64,000 nucleotides of DNA from Jannaschia pagri (GTDB lineage: Bacteria > Pseudomonadota > Alphaproteobacteria > Rhodobacterales > Rhodobacteraceae): assembly GCF_019655435.1 (NCBI RefSeq), contig NZ_BPFH01000007.1, positions 124,001 to 188,000 of the forward strand, given 5' to 3'. Of this stretch, positions 1-8,398 are shown in pieces. Position 1 is the first letter of the stretch; every line of letters starts with the position of its first letter. The translations under genes were made by a program, and so were the position numbers. The notes under the pieces are model-generated. The model had not been told where the DNA came from. It was given only the letters and a program-made list of their open reading frames with translations, and ran no database searches.

Positions 1-568
1 CGTCGGAGCCGACAAACATTTCGCCGTCTCCGTGGCCGATGGCCAAGGGGGGTCCTTGGCGGCCGCACACCAGCAGGTCACCTTCGCCCTCAAACAGGAA
101 ACACAGCGCATAGGCGCCCCTGAGCCGGTCGATGGTGGCAAAGGCGGCATCGCGAGGCGCCAGGCCCTCGGCCATGAACCGCTCGCACAGGCGGACGACG
201 GTTTCGGTGTCCGTCTGGCTTTCCCAGGGGCCGTCCAACTCGGCGCGCAACTCCTGAAAGTTCTCGATGATCCCATTGTGGACGACCGCGACGCGGCCCG
301 CGCGATGGGGGTGGGCGTTGTCATGGGTGACGCCGCCATGGGTGGCCCAGCGGGTGTGTCCGATACCCGCGAAGCCCGGCAGGGGATCGGTCACCAGCAG
401 GTCCGCCAGGTTCACCAGCTTGCCGACCGCGCGCCGCCGATCCAACACGCCATCCTGGACGGTTGCGATCCCCGCGCTGTCATAGCCGCGATACTCCAGC
501 CGCCGCAGCGCTTCGACCATCATCGGGGCGGCTTGGTGGTTGCCCAGGATGCCGATAATCCCACACAT
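1..568 (-). CDS. glmS: Glutamine--fructose-6-phosphate aminotransferase (isomerizing), N-terminal part
   Basis: The visible part is the amino-terminal glutaminase (class II amidotransferase) domain of GlmS, which makes glucosamine-6-phosphate for peptidoglycan and LPS. The protein begins MCGIIGILGN, with the nucleophilic Cys2 exposed after Met removal, and contains the family segments RRLEYRGYDSAG, GHTRWATHG and HNGIIENF. About 189 codons are present; the isomerase half lies beyond the left edge, so the gene is truncated by the window and not broken. The start codon overlaps the glmU stop by one base (TGATG), which fits a glmU-glmS operon supplying UDP-GlcNAc. Confidence 0.95.
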   Translation of the reverse strand, partial: MCGIIGILGNHQAAPMMVEALRRLEYRGYDSAGIATVQDGVLDRRRAVGKLVNLADLLVTDPLPGFAGIGHTRWATHGGVTHDNAHPHRAGRVAVVHNGIIENFQELRAELDGPWESQTDTETVVRLCERFMAEGLAPRDAAFATIDRLRGAYALCFLFEGEGDLLVCGRQGPPLAIGHGDGEMFVGSD

Positions 569-1917
569 CAGTTCGTCGTCCTTGCTTTTGCTGCCTTCAG
601 TCGGGCCATCAGCCGCGCGCCGAACCCATCTTTGTTGACCTGTTTGGACCGCGCGAGGGCCAGATCCCCATCGGGCACGTCCATGGTCACGACACTTCCC
701 GAGCCTGTCATGGCGCCGTGGCCCACGCGCACAGGCGCCACCAGGGAGGTATTCGAGCCAATAAAGGCCCCGTCCCCGATGTCCGTGCGGTGCTTGAAGA
801 CGCCATCATAGTTGCACGTGATGGTGCCAGCGCCGATGTTCGCCTTTGCGCCGACGCGGGCGTCGCCCACATAGCTGAGATGGTTGATCTTGGCCCCAGC
901 CGCGACCTGTGCGGCTTTGACCTCCACGAAGTTGCCCACGCGGGCATCCCGGTCCAGTTCCGCGCCAGGTCGGAGACGTGCGTAGGGGCCGACGACGCAG
1001 CCGTCCGACACATGGCAGCCTTCCAGATGGCTAAAAGCGCGGATGGTCGCGCCGCTTTCGATGGTCACACCTGGGCCGAAGACCACGTTCTGTTCCACGA
1101 CCACGTCGCGGCCAATTTCGGTGTCGAAGGCGAAGAACACCGTTTCAGGTGTGGTCAGCGTCACGCCCCGATCCAGGGCCGTCGCGCGCGCGCGCGACTG
1201 GAACGCCGCCTCAGCGGCGGCGAGGTCCGCGCGCGTGTTGACGCCCAGCGTTTCTTCCTCAGTGCAGGTCACGACCCGGGCAGAGAGGCGTGCCGCCCGA
1301 GCGAGGCGCGGCACATCGGTCAAATAATACTCGCCCGCCGCATTATCGTTGCCCACCTGATCCAGCAGATCGAATAGGGTGCCCGCATCCGCCGCCAGCA
1401 CGCCCGAATTGCATAGGGTGATCGCCAGTTCCTCCGGCGAGGCATCCTTGGCTTCGACGATCTTTTCCAGGCGATCACCGTCGGCGACCAGGCGACCGTA
1501 CCGCCCCGGATCCGCCGCCTCAAACCCCAGGACCACGATATCGGCACCATCCCGGCGCGCCGCCACCATCGCCTCCAGGGTTTCGGGCTGAATGAAGGGT
1601 GTATCGCCGTACAGGACGATGGCGTCCCCCTCGAAACCCGCGAGCGACTCTCGTGCCTGAAGCATGGCATGACCGGTGCCCAATTGTTCGGTCTGGCGGA
1701 CCACAACGGCCGCCGGGTCTAGCTCGCTCACTTCGCGCGCCACCTTGTCTCCGCCGTGGCCCGCAACGACCACGGTTCGGTCTGGCTCCAACGACGCACC
1801 AGATGCCAGCGCATGCTGCAGCAGACTGGCGTGGGCGACCCTATGCAACACCTTGGGGCGGTCGGAGTGCATGCGGCTGCCCTGCCCAGCGGCCAGCACG
1901 ATCAAAGCTGTTGGCAT
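568..1917 (-). CDS. glmU: Bifunctional GlcNAc-1-P uridyltransferase / glucosamine-1-P acetyltransferase
   Basis: GlmU acetylates glucosamine-1-phosphate and then couples it to UTP, giving UDP-GlcNAc in the cytoplasm. The 449-residue length is normal. The N-terminal pyrophosphorylase domain opens with the nucleotide-binding signature LAAGQGSRM followed by a conserved Lys in RPKVLH. The C-terminal third is a left-handed beta-helix of hexapeptide repeats ending in the acetyltransferase segment around GNFVEVK, INHLSYVGD and IGAGTITCNYDG. It is the first gene of a glmU-glmS operon and is divergent from the HAD phosphatase gene. Confidence 0.96.
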   Translation of the reverse strand: MPTALIVLAAGQGSRMHSDRPKVLHRVAHASLLQHALASGASLEPDRTVVVAGHGGDKVAREVSELDPAAVVVRQTEQLGTGHAMLQARESLAGFEGDAIVLYGDTPFIQPETLEAMVAARRDGADIVVLGFEAADPGRYGRLVADGDRLEKIVEAKDASPEELAITLCNSGVLAADAGTLFDLLDQVGNDNAAGEYYLTDVPRLARAARLSARVVTCTEEETLGVNTRADLAAAEAAFQSRARATALDRGVTLTTPETVFFAFDTEIGRDVVVEQNVVFGPGVTIESGATIRAFSHLEGCHVSDGCVVGPYARLRPGAELDRDARVGNFVEVKAAQVAAGAKINHLSYVGDARVGAKANIGAGTITCNYDGVFKHRTDIGDGAFIGSNTSLVAPVRVGHGAMTGSGSVVTMDVPDGDLALARSKQVNKDGFGARLMARLKAAKARTTN

Positions 1918-2001
1918 CTTCGGCCTTTCTTTCCTGATGGCTCCGTTCTACCTGCGCCGGAGGGTGTCGCAAGGGCGGCGTCGGCGAAAGGACACCGAGC
2001 C

Positions 2002-2673
2002 ATGAAACGATCTGTCATTTTCGACCTGGACGGAACGTTGTGCGATACATCTGGCGATCTTTTGGCTGCGGCAAACGTCGCCTTGGCCCGTTTGGACCGC
2101 CCCGAGCGTTTGGACCCGGCCCGGACCGAAGACAAGGCCACTGCCCTGCGCGGGGGACGCGCCATGCTGCGGCTGGCGTTGTCCCGCAGCGGGCCGGTGG
2201 ACGAAACGCTGGTGGATGCCGGATACCGCCCTCTGCTTGAGGCCTATGGCGCGGCCATTGCCGAACACACGGAGTTCTACCCTGGCGCGCGGGATGCGGT
2301 GGCCCGTTTGCGGGACCGAGGCGATGGCGTGGCAATTTGTACCAACAAGCCAGAAGGCTTAGCGGTGAACCTGATGGCGGAACTGGGTGCGACCGATCTG
2401 TTCGACGCGCTTGTTGGCGCCGATACCCTGCCCGTGCGCAAGCCCGACCCGGCCCCTCTGGTCGAAGCCGTCCGCCGGATCGGAGGCGACATGGGGCGCA
2501 CGGTTTTGATCGGCGACACGGAGACCGACCGCAAAACCAGCGCAGCCGCTGGCGTGCCCTCGATCTTGGTCACCTTTGCGCCGGGTGGTATGGATGTGGC
2601 GGGGCTCCACCCAGAGGCGCTTTTGGATCACTTCGATCAGCTGGAAGACGCGCTGTCGGTCGTCGGTCTGTAG
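2002..2673 (+). CDS. gph: HAD-superfamily hydrolase, phosphoglycolate phosphatase-like
   Basis: A 223-residue haloacid-dehalogenase phosphatase, most like phosphoglycolate phosphatase, which salvages 2-phosphoglycolate. The sequence has motif I FDLDGTLCDT near the N terminus, motif II around CTNKPEG, the motif III Lys in RKPDP, and motif IV as GDTETD. The ATG at 2002 places motif I at residues 6-15, where it belongs; the open frame extends far upstream but that part is antisense to glmU. Substrate specificity within the HAD family cannot be read by eye, so the Gph label is provisional. Confidence 0.8.
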   Translation: MKRSVIFDLDGTLCDTSGDLLAAANVALARLDRPERLDPARTEDKATALRGGRAMLRLALSRSGPVDETLVDAGYRPLLEAYGAAIAEHTEFYPGARDAVARLRDRGDGVAICTNKPEGLAVNLMAELGATDLFDALVGADTLPVRKPDPAPLVEAVRRIGGDMGRTVLIGDTETDRKTSAAAGVPSILVTFAPGGMDVAGLHPEALLDHFDQLEDALSVVGL

Positions 2674-2690
2674 CCAGACCGACTCGGGGA

Positions 2691-2746
2691 GGGGGCTCTG
2701 CCCCCGCGCCTGCGGCGCCCCCCCGGAGGTATTTTTGCCGAGAAGA
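2691..2746 (+). terminator. Double-hairpin intergenic element followed by a T-run
   Basis: Directly after the HAD gene lie two adjacent perfect hairpins: GGGGGC-TCT-GCCCCC (2691-2705) and GCGCC-TGC-GGCGC (2706-2718). They are followed by CCCCGGAGGTATTTTTGCCGAGAAGAA. The T-run and position suggest a terminator. From memory, closely related elements ending in GGAGTATTTTT and a purine-rich tail recur after genes in many Rhodobacteraceae genomes, so this may be a member of a dispersed family. Confidence 0.6.
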
Positions 2747-2866
2747 AACGGTAGGGCGCTATGGTTCTGGTGGGTAACGTGCTGCGGCGCCGAGGTTAGG
2801 GGCCCGTCTCGCGGGTCTTTTGATTGTCGCATTGACGGAGGTCTCACTTGGCGCCTAGCTGGCGCA

Positions 2867-4036
2867 ATGGAGACCTTCACAAAACCTTTCACGCGGCAGG
2901 AGCCGATCCCGGAAGAGGCCATTGCCGCCGCTGTCGAGGTGATGCGTGGTGGGGCCCTGCATCGCTACGGTGCGGACCCCAGCCATGTGGCCGCGTTGGA
3001 GGCTGAGTTCGCTGCTCAGACGGGGGCAGCGCATGCGCTGGCGGTGGCCTCTGGCGGGTATGCCATGGGGTGCGCTTTGCGCGCGTTGGGGGTCCAGCCT
3101 GGTGACGGCGTTCTGACGAACGCCTTTACCTTGGCCCCGGTGCCAGGTGCGATTGCTGCGGTGGGCGCGCGGCCTGTCTTGGTCGAGGTGACCGAGGATC
3201 TGGTGCTCGACCTGGAGGATTTGGCGGTCAAGGTGGACCGCGCGGATGTTCTGATGCTGTCGCACATGCGGGGCCATATCGTCGATATGCCTGCTTTGAT
3301 GGAAATTTGCGATGCCGCCGGGGTCGTGGTGGTCGAGGACTGCGCGCATACGATGGGCGCCGCCTGGGCGGGACATCCGTCGGGGCGATGGGGCGCGATT
3401 GGTTGCTATTCCTGCCAGACGTATAAGCACGTCAATTCCGGGGAGGGCGGCCTGATCGTCACCGATGATCCTGATTTGGCGGCGAAGATGACCCTGCTGT
3501 CGGGCAGTTACATGCTCTATGCGCGCAATGGCACCGCGCCCGAAGAAGCCGTGTTCGCCCGGCACAAGGGCCTGATGCCCAATGTCTCGGGGCGCATGGA
3601 TGAGCTACGCGCCGCGATCTTGCGCCCGCAACTGCGTGATTTGCAGACCCAGGCAGAGCGTTGGAATACCCGCTACCGGGCTTTGGAACATGCGTTTCGC
3701 GAGGCCGCTGGCCTGACGGTCATCGAACGTCCCCAGGCAGAGGCGTTTGTGGGGTCTTCCATCCAATTGTTGGCGCAAGATCCGGGTCGTCTTGGGGCAT
3801 TTGTGGATGGCTGCGCGGCGCGGGGCGTGGAATGGAAGTGGTTCGGGGCGGAGCGCGCCCAGGGTTTTACCTCCGCACATCACCATTGGGAGTATGTGCC
3901 CGCCCATGATTTGCCACGCACCGATGGGATCTTGGCGCGGTTGATCGATCTGCGGGTGCCGTTGACTTTCGATCTGGAGGATTGCGCCCAGATTGGGCGG
4001 ATTGTGGTGTCGGAAGCAGAGCGGGCGTTCGCCTGA
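2867..4036 (+). CDS. DegT/DnrJ/EryC1/StrS-family PLP aminotransferase
   Basis: A 389-residue fold-type I PLP enzyme of the sugar aminotransferase (DegT/DnrJ/EryC1/StrS) family, which aminates keto-sugars or similar substrates. Visible family features are the phosphate-contact region AHALAVASGGYAMG, the Asp of VVVEDCAHTMGA that pairs with the pyridine nitrogen, and the Schiff-base Lys in CQTYKHVNSGEGG. The ATG at 2867 was chosen because translation further upstream runs through the hairpin element. The gene stands alone and is followed by a strong terminator. There are no sugar-nucleotide genes beside it, so the substrate is not inferable. Confidence 0.85.
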   Translation: METFTKPFTRQEPIPEEAIAAAVEVMRGGALHRYGADPSHVAALEAEFAAQTGAAHALAVASGGYAMGCALRALGVQPGDGVLTNAFTLAPVPGAIAAVGARPVLVEVTEDLVLDLEDLAVKVDRADVLMLSHMRGHIVDMPALMEICDAAGVVVVEDCAHTMGAAWAGHPSGRWGAIGCYSCQTYKHVNSGEGGLIVTDDPDLAAKMTLLSGSYMLYARNGTAPEEAVFARHKGLMPNVSGRMDELRAAILRPQLRDLQTQAERWNTRYRALEHAFREAAGLTVIERPQAEAFVGSSIQLLAQDPGRLGAFVDGCAARGVEWKWFGAERAQGFTSAHHHWEYVPAHDLPRTDGILARLIDLRVPLTFDLEDCAQIGRIVVSEAERAFA

Positions 4037-4043
4037 TGCTGTG

Positions 4044-4072
4044 CGGGCCCGGGCAAAGACCGGGCCCGTTTG
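4044..4072 (+). terminator. Rho-independent-type terminator after the aminotransferase gene
   Basis: A 9-bp perfect GC stem, CGGGCCCGG and CCGGGCCCG, with a 7-nt loop, is followed by GTTTGT. It starts eight bases after the aminotransferase stop codon. Confidence 0.75.
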
Positions 4073-4254
4073 TCAGGCGGGACATGCGTTTGTGGGTATC
4101 GCTGTTGGGACGTTGCTCCGTTTCGTTACCTGTCGGCGAGGAAGCCTATCGCAGAGTGCGGTCAGGACGCCGCTTTCGCCGGTAGTACGCAGGCTGAGTT
4201 TGCGTGTTGTGGCGCTTTACCGTGACGCAGGCGCGCCGGTCCTCGTTTGCGGGA

Positions 4255-4274
4255 GGGCGGACGAAGGTCCGCCC
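4255..4274 (-). terminator. Hairpin downstream of the small membrane protein gene
   Basis: An 8-bp perfect stem, GGGCGGAC and GTCCGCCC with a 4-nt loop, lies 12 bases past the stop of the minus-strand gene ending at 4286. There is no clear T-run, so it may act with Rho or only stabilise the 3' end. The rest of 4073-4285 shows no convincing gene. Confidence 0.4.
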
Positions 4275-4285
4275 GGCCACATGCT

Positions 4286-4657
4286 CTAACGGGCGGTGCT
4301 GCGGTGAGCTGAGCCACGGAGTGCGCAGGCCACAACGGCTCCGGCAGCCGCCATACCCAAGCATACCGAGGGCCAGATACCCGCGATTTGCGCATCCAAC
4401 AGTTTGTGTGGGCCATAGCTGACCAGGGCCATGAGAGCCGCAAGCCCAGCGACGCTCCGCCCAAGACCGGACGATGTTGGCCCCAGTATCAGTGCCGCAG
4501 CGGCCAAAGCTAAGGCCGCGCCAAGCCAGGGCGCCATGGCAAAGAGCGGCGTCGCAGCCGGCGGGTGGGGCGGCACCCCGGCATAGAGCGCGGTCAACAT
4601 GACGGCTTGCAAGATGATCAATGCGCTCAGTCCGGCGCGGGCAATGGGGTCTGACAT
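4286..4657 (-). CDS. Small multi-pass membrane protein, function unknown
   Basis: A 123-residue hydrophobic protein with about four predicted membrane segments (for example AGLSALIILQAVMLTALYAG, MAPWLGAALALAAAALILG and VCLGMAAAGAVVACAL). I do not recognise the family. The start at MSDPIARAG (4657) is preferred over an upstream ATG because the upstream codons fall inside the palindromic operator. It is divergent from a TetR regulator and shares the operator region with it, so it is the likely regulatory target, but the inducer and role are unknown. Confidence 0.65.
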   Translation of the reverse strand: MSDPIARAGLSALIILQAVMLTALYAGVPPHPPAATPLFAMAPWLGAALALAAAALILGPTSSGLGRSVAGLAALMALVSYGPHKLLDAQIAGIWPSVCLGMAAAGAVVACALRGSAHRSTAR

Positions 4658-4669
4658 GGGCTGGATATC

Positions 4670-4713
4670 CGTAATTGTGTGTACGCTTGCGCCTATCCGT
4701 AATTGCAATTACG
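4670..4713. promoter_or_regulatory. Twin palindromic operator, probably for the TetR regulator
   Basis: A perfect 16-bp palindrome, CGTAATTGCAATTACG, occupies 4698-4713. An imperfect copy, CGTAATTGTGTGTACG (12 of 16 bases shared), sits at 4670-4685, 28 bp away, and both are preceded by TATC. They lie between the divergent membrane-protein and tetR genes, a typical place for an autoregulatory TetR-family operator. Confidence 0.65.
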
Positions 4714-4739
4714 CCTCTGGTCAACCGTTGAGAGGACCC

Positions 4740-5360
4740 ATGGACGACACAACCCGCCGCGCGCGTCAGGATCAGATCGAAGCCGCTGCCTATGACGTGC
4801 TTGAGCAGAAGGGCTACGACGGCGCGTCGATGCTGGCTGTTGCAAAGCAGGCGCGTGCATCGAATGAGACGCTGTACCGTTGGTATGGCGATAAGCGTGG
4901 CCTCTTCGCGGCCCTCGTTGTGCGGAACGCGCGCGACGTGACGGAACTGCTGCGGGGCGTGACGGACGGGGACGATCCCATGGCCGTATTGCGCGATCTT
5001 GGGCCGCTGCTGGTCAGGTTGGTGACCAGTGACCGGGCTGTTGCGCTCAATCGGGCGGCGGCTGCGGATGGGTCTGGCGCCCTGGGGGCGGCCATAGCTG
5101 AACATGGTCGAGAGACGGTCCAGCCACTGCTGGTGTCGTGCCTTTTGCGGGCGCGCGACCGGGGTCTGCTTCGGTTCGACACGCCGGACGCCCCGACGGC
5201 GCTCTATTTGGATTGCCTGATCGGAGACTTGCAGATCCGCCGGGTGATTGGCCGCGCCGCTGCCCCCGATGCGGAAGCCTGTGCCGCGCGGTCGGAGCGG
5301 GCGTTGGCCGTTCTGATGGCGCTGTACGGCCCTGGTGATCCGGGTGCCGGTCGGGGCTAG
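4740..5360 (+). CDS. TetR/AcrR-family transcriptional regulator
   Basis: A 206-residue repressor-type protein. The N-terminal helix-turn-helix is clear: RQDQIEAAAYDVLEQKGYDG, then MLAVAKQARASNETLYRWYGDKRGLFAAL, the classic YRWYGDK-type recognition end. The remaining two thirds are a helical ligand-binding domain without recognisable specificity. The ATG at 4740 follows the operator and a purine stretch (GAGAGGACCC). The gene is divergent from the small membrane protein and overlaps the convergent YiiX-like gene by 3 bp at its end. Confidence 0.88.
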   Translation: MDDTTRRARQDQIEAAAYDVLEQKGYDGASMLAVAKQARASNETLYRWYGDKRGLFAALVVRNARDVTELLRGVTDGDDPMAVLRDLGPLLVRLVTSDRAVALNRAAAADGSGALGAAIAEHGRETVQPLLVSCLLRARDRGLLRFDTPDAPTALYLDCLIGDLQIRRVIGRAAAPDAEACAARSERALAVLMALYGPGDPGAGRG

Positions 5361-5884
5361 GTGGCCGGGGACAGATCCTCGTCGTCTTCTTCTGCTGTGT
5401 CGGGGCGGCGTGCGGCGGCCACTCGTTCGAGGACCAGCTTGTAGGTGTCGGTATGGTCGTCGATGTCCCGCAACAGATCACCAGGCGATTTCGCATGGGG
5501 CATGTTCAGGCCGAGCGCATAGGCGATGAGTTCGGAGCAGAACCATTTGCCCCGATCTTGGCGGCGGAAGTTGAAGAGCTGCGACAGCACCATGGACCAA
5601 AGCTCATAGGGCTTGCCGACATGGGCGACGGCCCGGTCCCAGGCATCGTCCGGCGCCCAGGGCACGGCATAGATGTCCCATTTCGCAGGGGTCAGGGTGA
5701 TTTCTTTGATGCGGACGCCTTTGTCGCGGCCCGACGCGCTGACGCAGCGGACGGTATCGCCCCGGCGGGGCGTCACATCTGTGTGGATCAATTCGCAATG
5801 GGAAAAGGGGGACCGCGTGGCGTAGCGCACAATCCGATCCGCCACCGTGCCGCGCCCGCGATAGAACGCCACGTAGTATCGCAT
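5357..5884 (-). CDS. Permuted papain-like (YiiX/YebB-type, NlpC/P60-related) protein
   Basis: A 175-residue protein with the layout of circularly permuted NlpC/P60 (YiiX/YebB-like) domains: a His in RSPFSHCELI near residues 25-34, and the likely catalytic Cys in GKWFCSELIAYALG near residue 115. Members of this group act as amidases, transferases or lipid-modifying enzymes, so a reaction should not be assumed. No signal peptide is obvious. It ends in an acidic tail and converges on tetR with a 3-bp overlap. Confidence 0.7.
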   Translation of the reverse strand: MRYYVAFYRGRGTVADRIVRYATRSPFSHCELIHTDVTPRRGDTVRCVSASGRDKGVRIKEITLTPAKWDIYAVPWAPDDAWDRAVAHVGKPYELWSMVLSQLFNFRRQDRGKWFCSELIAYALGLNMPHAKSPGDLLRDIDDHTDTYKLVLERVAAARRPDTAEEDDEDLSPAT

Positions 5885-6020
5885 GTCGCTGTCTCCCTCT
5901 GCTCATGCCGGCGTCCCACGGTCTTTGTCTGACGCCACCACGTCAAGTAGGGCAAACCGGACCGTCGGGCATGCGGGGCAATCGCACGACTGGACGAACG
6001 ACCTTCTGGGCGCTAAGAAC

Positions 6021-6034
6021 TGAACAAGCGTTCA
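6021..6034. promoter_or_regulatory. Palindromic operator-like site upstream of ivd
   Basis: TGAACAAGCGTTCA has perfect 5-bp arms (TGAAC/GTTCA) around a 4-bp centre. It ends 22 bp before the ivd start and just upstream of the GGGAGGG ribosome binding site. GAAC-N4-GTTC symmetry is typical of TetR-family operators; the cognate regulator is not in this operon. Confidence 0.45.
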
Positions 6035-6056
6035 ATTCCGGGGAGGGAATCGTCCG

Positions 6057-7220
6057 ATGTTTACAGCTTCCATGACCTTTGACGTCGGCGAGGACGTCAC
6101 CGCGCTGCGCGAGATGGTTCACCGTTGGGCGCAGGAGCGGGTCAAGCCGATGGCCGCCGAGATAGACGCCACCAACGCCTTTCCCCCCGCCCTTTGGCGC
6201 GAGATGGGAGAGCTTGGCCTGCTGGGGATCACCGTGCCCGAGGCGGATGGCGGTGCGGGCATGGGCTACCTCGCCCATACCATCGCCATCGAGGAAATCG
6301 CGCGGGCCAGTGCCTCGGTGTCCTTGTCCTATGGCGCCCATTCCAATCTTTGTGTGAACCAGATCGCCCTGAACGGGACCGACGCACAAAAGGCGCAGTA
6401 CCTGCCTGGTCTGATCTCGGGTGAGAACGTGGGCGCCTTGGCCATGTCCGAAGCCGGGGCAGGGTCGGACGTCGTGGGCATGAAGCTGCGCGCCGAAAAG
6501 CGCAACGACCGCTATATTCTGAACGGCACCAAGTATTGGATCACCAACGGCCCCGACGCGGATACTCTGGTGGTCTATGCCAAGACCGACCCGGAGGCGG
6601 GGTCCAAGGGGATCACGGCCTTCCTGATCGAGAAGACCATGGCAGGGTTCAGCACCTCGCCCCATTTCGACAAGCTGGGGATGCGTGGCTCCAACACAGC
6701 CGAGTTGGTGTTCGAGGATGTCGAAGTGCCGTTCGACAACGTCTTGGGAGAAGAGGGCGGCGGCGTCGCGGTCCTGATGTCTGGCCTCGATTATGAGCGC
6801 GTGGTCCTGTCGGGGATCGGCACCGGCATCATGGCCGCCTGCCTGGACGAGGTGATGCCCTACCTGGCGGACCGCAAGCAATTCGGCAAACCCATCGGGT
6901 CGTTCCAACTGATGCAGGGGAAGATCGCCGACATGTATACGGCGATGAACTCCGCCCGCGCTTACGTCTATGAGGTCGCCAAGGCCTGCGACCGGGGCGA
7001 GGTCACCCGCCAGGATGCCGCCGCTTGCGTCCTCTATGCCTCCGAGGAGGCCATGAAACAGGCGCACCAGGCGGTGCAGGCCATGGGCGGGTCGGGTTTC
7101 ATGAATGACAGCCCCGTGTCCCGCATCTTCCGCGACGCGAAGCTTATGGAGATCGGGGCTGGCACGTCCGAGATCCGCCGGATGCTCGTCGGGAGGGAAC
7201 TGATGGGGGCGATGGGGTGA
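6057..7220 (+). CDS. ivd: Isovaleryl-CoA dehydrogenase
   Basis: This acyl-CoA dehydrogenase oxidises isovaleryl-CoA to 3-methylcrotonyl-CoA in leucine breakdown, passing electrons to ETF. The 387 residues include the FAD/substrate region [18 protein letters not shown], the [18 protein letters not shown] stretch and the carboxy-terminal [30 protein letters not shown] region in conserved order. The ATG at 6057 has GGGAGGG nine bases upstream. Its place at the head of a gene set with methylcrotonyl-CoA carboxylase, enoyl-CoA hydratase and HMG-CoA lyase fixes the substrate. Confidence 0.93.
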   Translation: MFTASMTFDVGEDVTALREMVHRWAQERVKPMAAEIDATNAFPPALWREMGELGLLGITVPEADGGAGMGYLAHTIAIEEIARASASVSLSYGAHSNLCVNQIALNGTDAQKAQYLPGLISGENVGALAMSEAGAGSDVVGMKLRAEKRNDRYILNGTKYWITNGPDADTLVVYAKTDPEAGSKGITAFLIEKTMAGFSTSPHFDKLGMRGSNTAELVFEDVEVPFDNVLGEEGGGVAVLMSGLDYERVVLSGIGTGIMAACLDEVMPYLADRKQFGKPIGSFQLMQGKIADMYTAMNSARAYVYEVAKACDRGEVTRQDAAACVLYASEEAMKQAHQAVQAMGGSGFMNDSPVSRIFRDAKLMEIGAGTSEIRRMLVGRELMGAMG

Positions 7221-7792
7221 ACGGGCAGCTGCGACACCAACAGGTCCGAGCGCGCCATAATGGCCTCGCCTGCTTTATGGCAATCGTGCTTGCCGCTGCG
7301 CCGACGCACGCCCAACGCGTGGCTGCGGATATAACTGACTATGACCCGGCGATCTTGTCGTCTTGCCTTGCGTCGAAACCGGCACCTGAATGCATCGGGG
7401 TGGGGGTGCACGACTGCGTCGAGGCGACCCCGAACCTGGCATCTTTCCCTTGTGGCAGTTTTGAGCGCGATCAATGGAACGAGGAACTCGATCAAGCGTA
7501 CGCGCGTGCCTTTGCTTTCTTTGCACGCTATGACTTAAAAGAGCCCAGGCCAGAAGACGTGGAACGCTCCAGAGAGCAGGCGTTACGGGACTCGAAAGCG
7601 GCTTGGGAGGTCTGGCAAAGCACCACATGCGATTACGACGGGCCGTACCACGGGACGGACCACTTCGAATTTGTTGGCCTCACTATGGCGCGATGTACTA
7701 CTGAAACAACTGCAGCCCATTTCGAATGGCTGTCAGATATGATGGCGCCCCAATACGACTACAAGAATGAATACGACGTGTACCAGCCATGA
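7217..7792 (+). CDS. Exported LprI/DUF1311-like protein, copy 1
   Basis: A 191-residue cysteine-rich protein, exported by a signal peptide (hydrophobic core [14 protein letters not shown], probable cleavage after THA). It resembles the LprI/DUF1311 layout: paired cysteines in the N-terminal half (SSCLAS, PECIG, HDCVE, FPCGS), a long helix with a W near [11 protein letters not shown], and a last Cys in MARCTTE. The GTG start at 7217 overlaps the ivd stop (GTGA), implying translational coupling to ivd. Function is unknown; lysozyme inhibition is known for mycobacterial LprI only and should not be transferred. Confidence 0.7.
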   Translation: MNGQLRHQQVRARHNGLACFMAIVLAAAPTHAQRVAADITDYDPAILSSCLASKPAPECIGVGVHDCVEATPNLASFPCGSFERDQWNEELDQAYARAFAFFARYDLKEPRPEDVERSREQALRDSKAAWEVWQSTTCDYDGPYHGTDHFEFVGLTMARCTTETTAAHFEWLSDMMAPQYDYKNEYDVYQP

Positions 7793-8011
7793 ATGGCTCT
7801 ACCGTCAACGGCATCCAGTTTTCTCCGATCCGGCAGCATCGTCTCCTGATCCAGAGTGTTCTCGCTCGGAACGTTTCCGGAAAACGCAGCCATGGACCAG
7901 GAAACCGAAGGACCTGTCCGCTTCCGCGATTACTTATGCGATGTAAGCCTCCCACATGGCGACGTGGAATGGCCCACCCATGCGACGGATTGCGGGGACG
8001 CGGCCATCGAC

Positions 8012-8398
8012 ATGACCCGCGGCGCGCGGTTGATCCGGGGGTATCTTTGGGCCGAGCGCAGTCGGGAGGGGGAGCGCCGCGTGCGGCGTATCAAGCCCAA
8101 GCGGTTGGAACTGGGTCGCTACGTTCTGGCGGGGCCGGAGTTGCTGATCGCATCGGACATCATTCGCGCGGCGCTCAGCTTGGCCATGGTGGACCTCTTG
8201 TACCTCAGGCCGCTGGTCGTCATCCGGGCGGTGATTTCATACTACCTCGACCGCGAACCCGCCGAGGTAGAGCGGGGGCTTCCGGAATGGCCGGGATCAG
8301 CATTGCCGCTCCGGTCTCCGAGGCAGGCGTTCCGTTTGACCCCGCCGACGTTGACGCTTGCCTCAAGACCGATCCACCTGTCGACTGCGTCATGGTAG
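8012..8398 (+). pseudogene. Relic of a DUF1622-type membrane protein
   Basis: One frame encodes PKRLELGRYVLAGPELLIASDIIRA followed by DLLYLRPLVVIRAVISYYLDRE, which strongly recalls the two conserved membrane helices of DUF1622 proteins. The usual first membrane helix is missing upstream. Prolines sit inside both remaining helices (LAGPELLI, LYLRPLVV) where the family has hydrophobic residues. The frame then runs into the next LprI-like relic. I therefore call it a decayed fragment. The 5' boundary is uncertain: the frame is open from about 7856, but upstream residues look non-coding. Confidence 0.5.

Noticed and set aside
4146-5105. 319-codon minus-strand frame
   Set aside because: It runs antisense through the TetR gene and the operator, and is out of frame with the membrane protein; no domain seen.
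5357-5884. Gene transfer agent or prophage peptidase
   Set aside because: NlpC/P60-type peptidases occur in gene transfer agents, but this one has the permuted YiiX-like order and no capsid, tail or portal genes nearby.
7789-8286. Upstream part of a 290-codon frame reading into the truncated LprI copy
   Set aside because: Composition is Arg/Pro/Gly-rich nonsense until residue ~167; only the part after ATG 8287 resembles a protein family.
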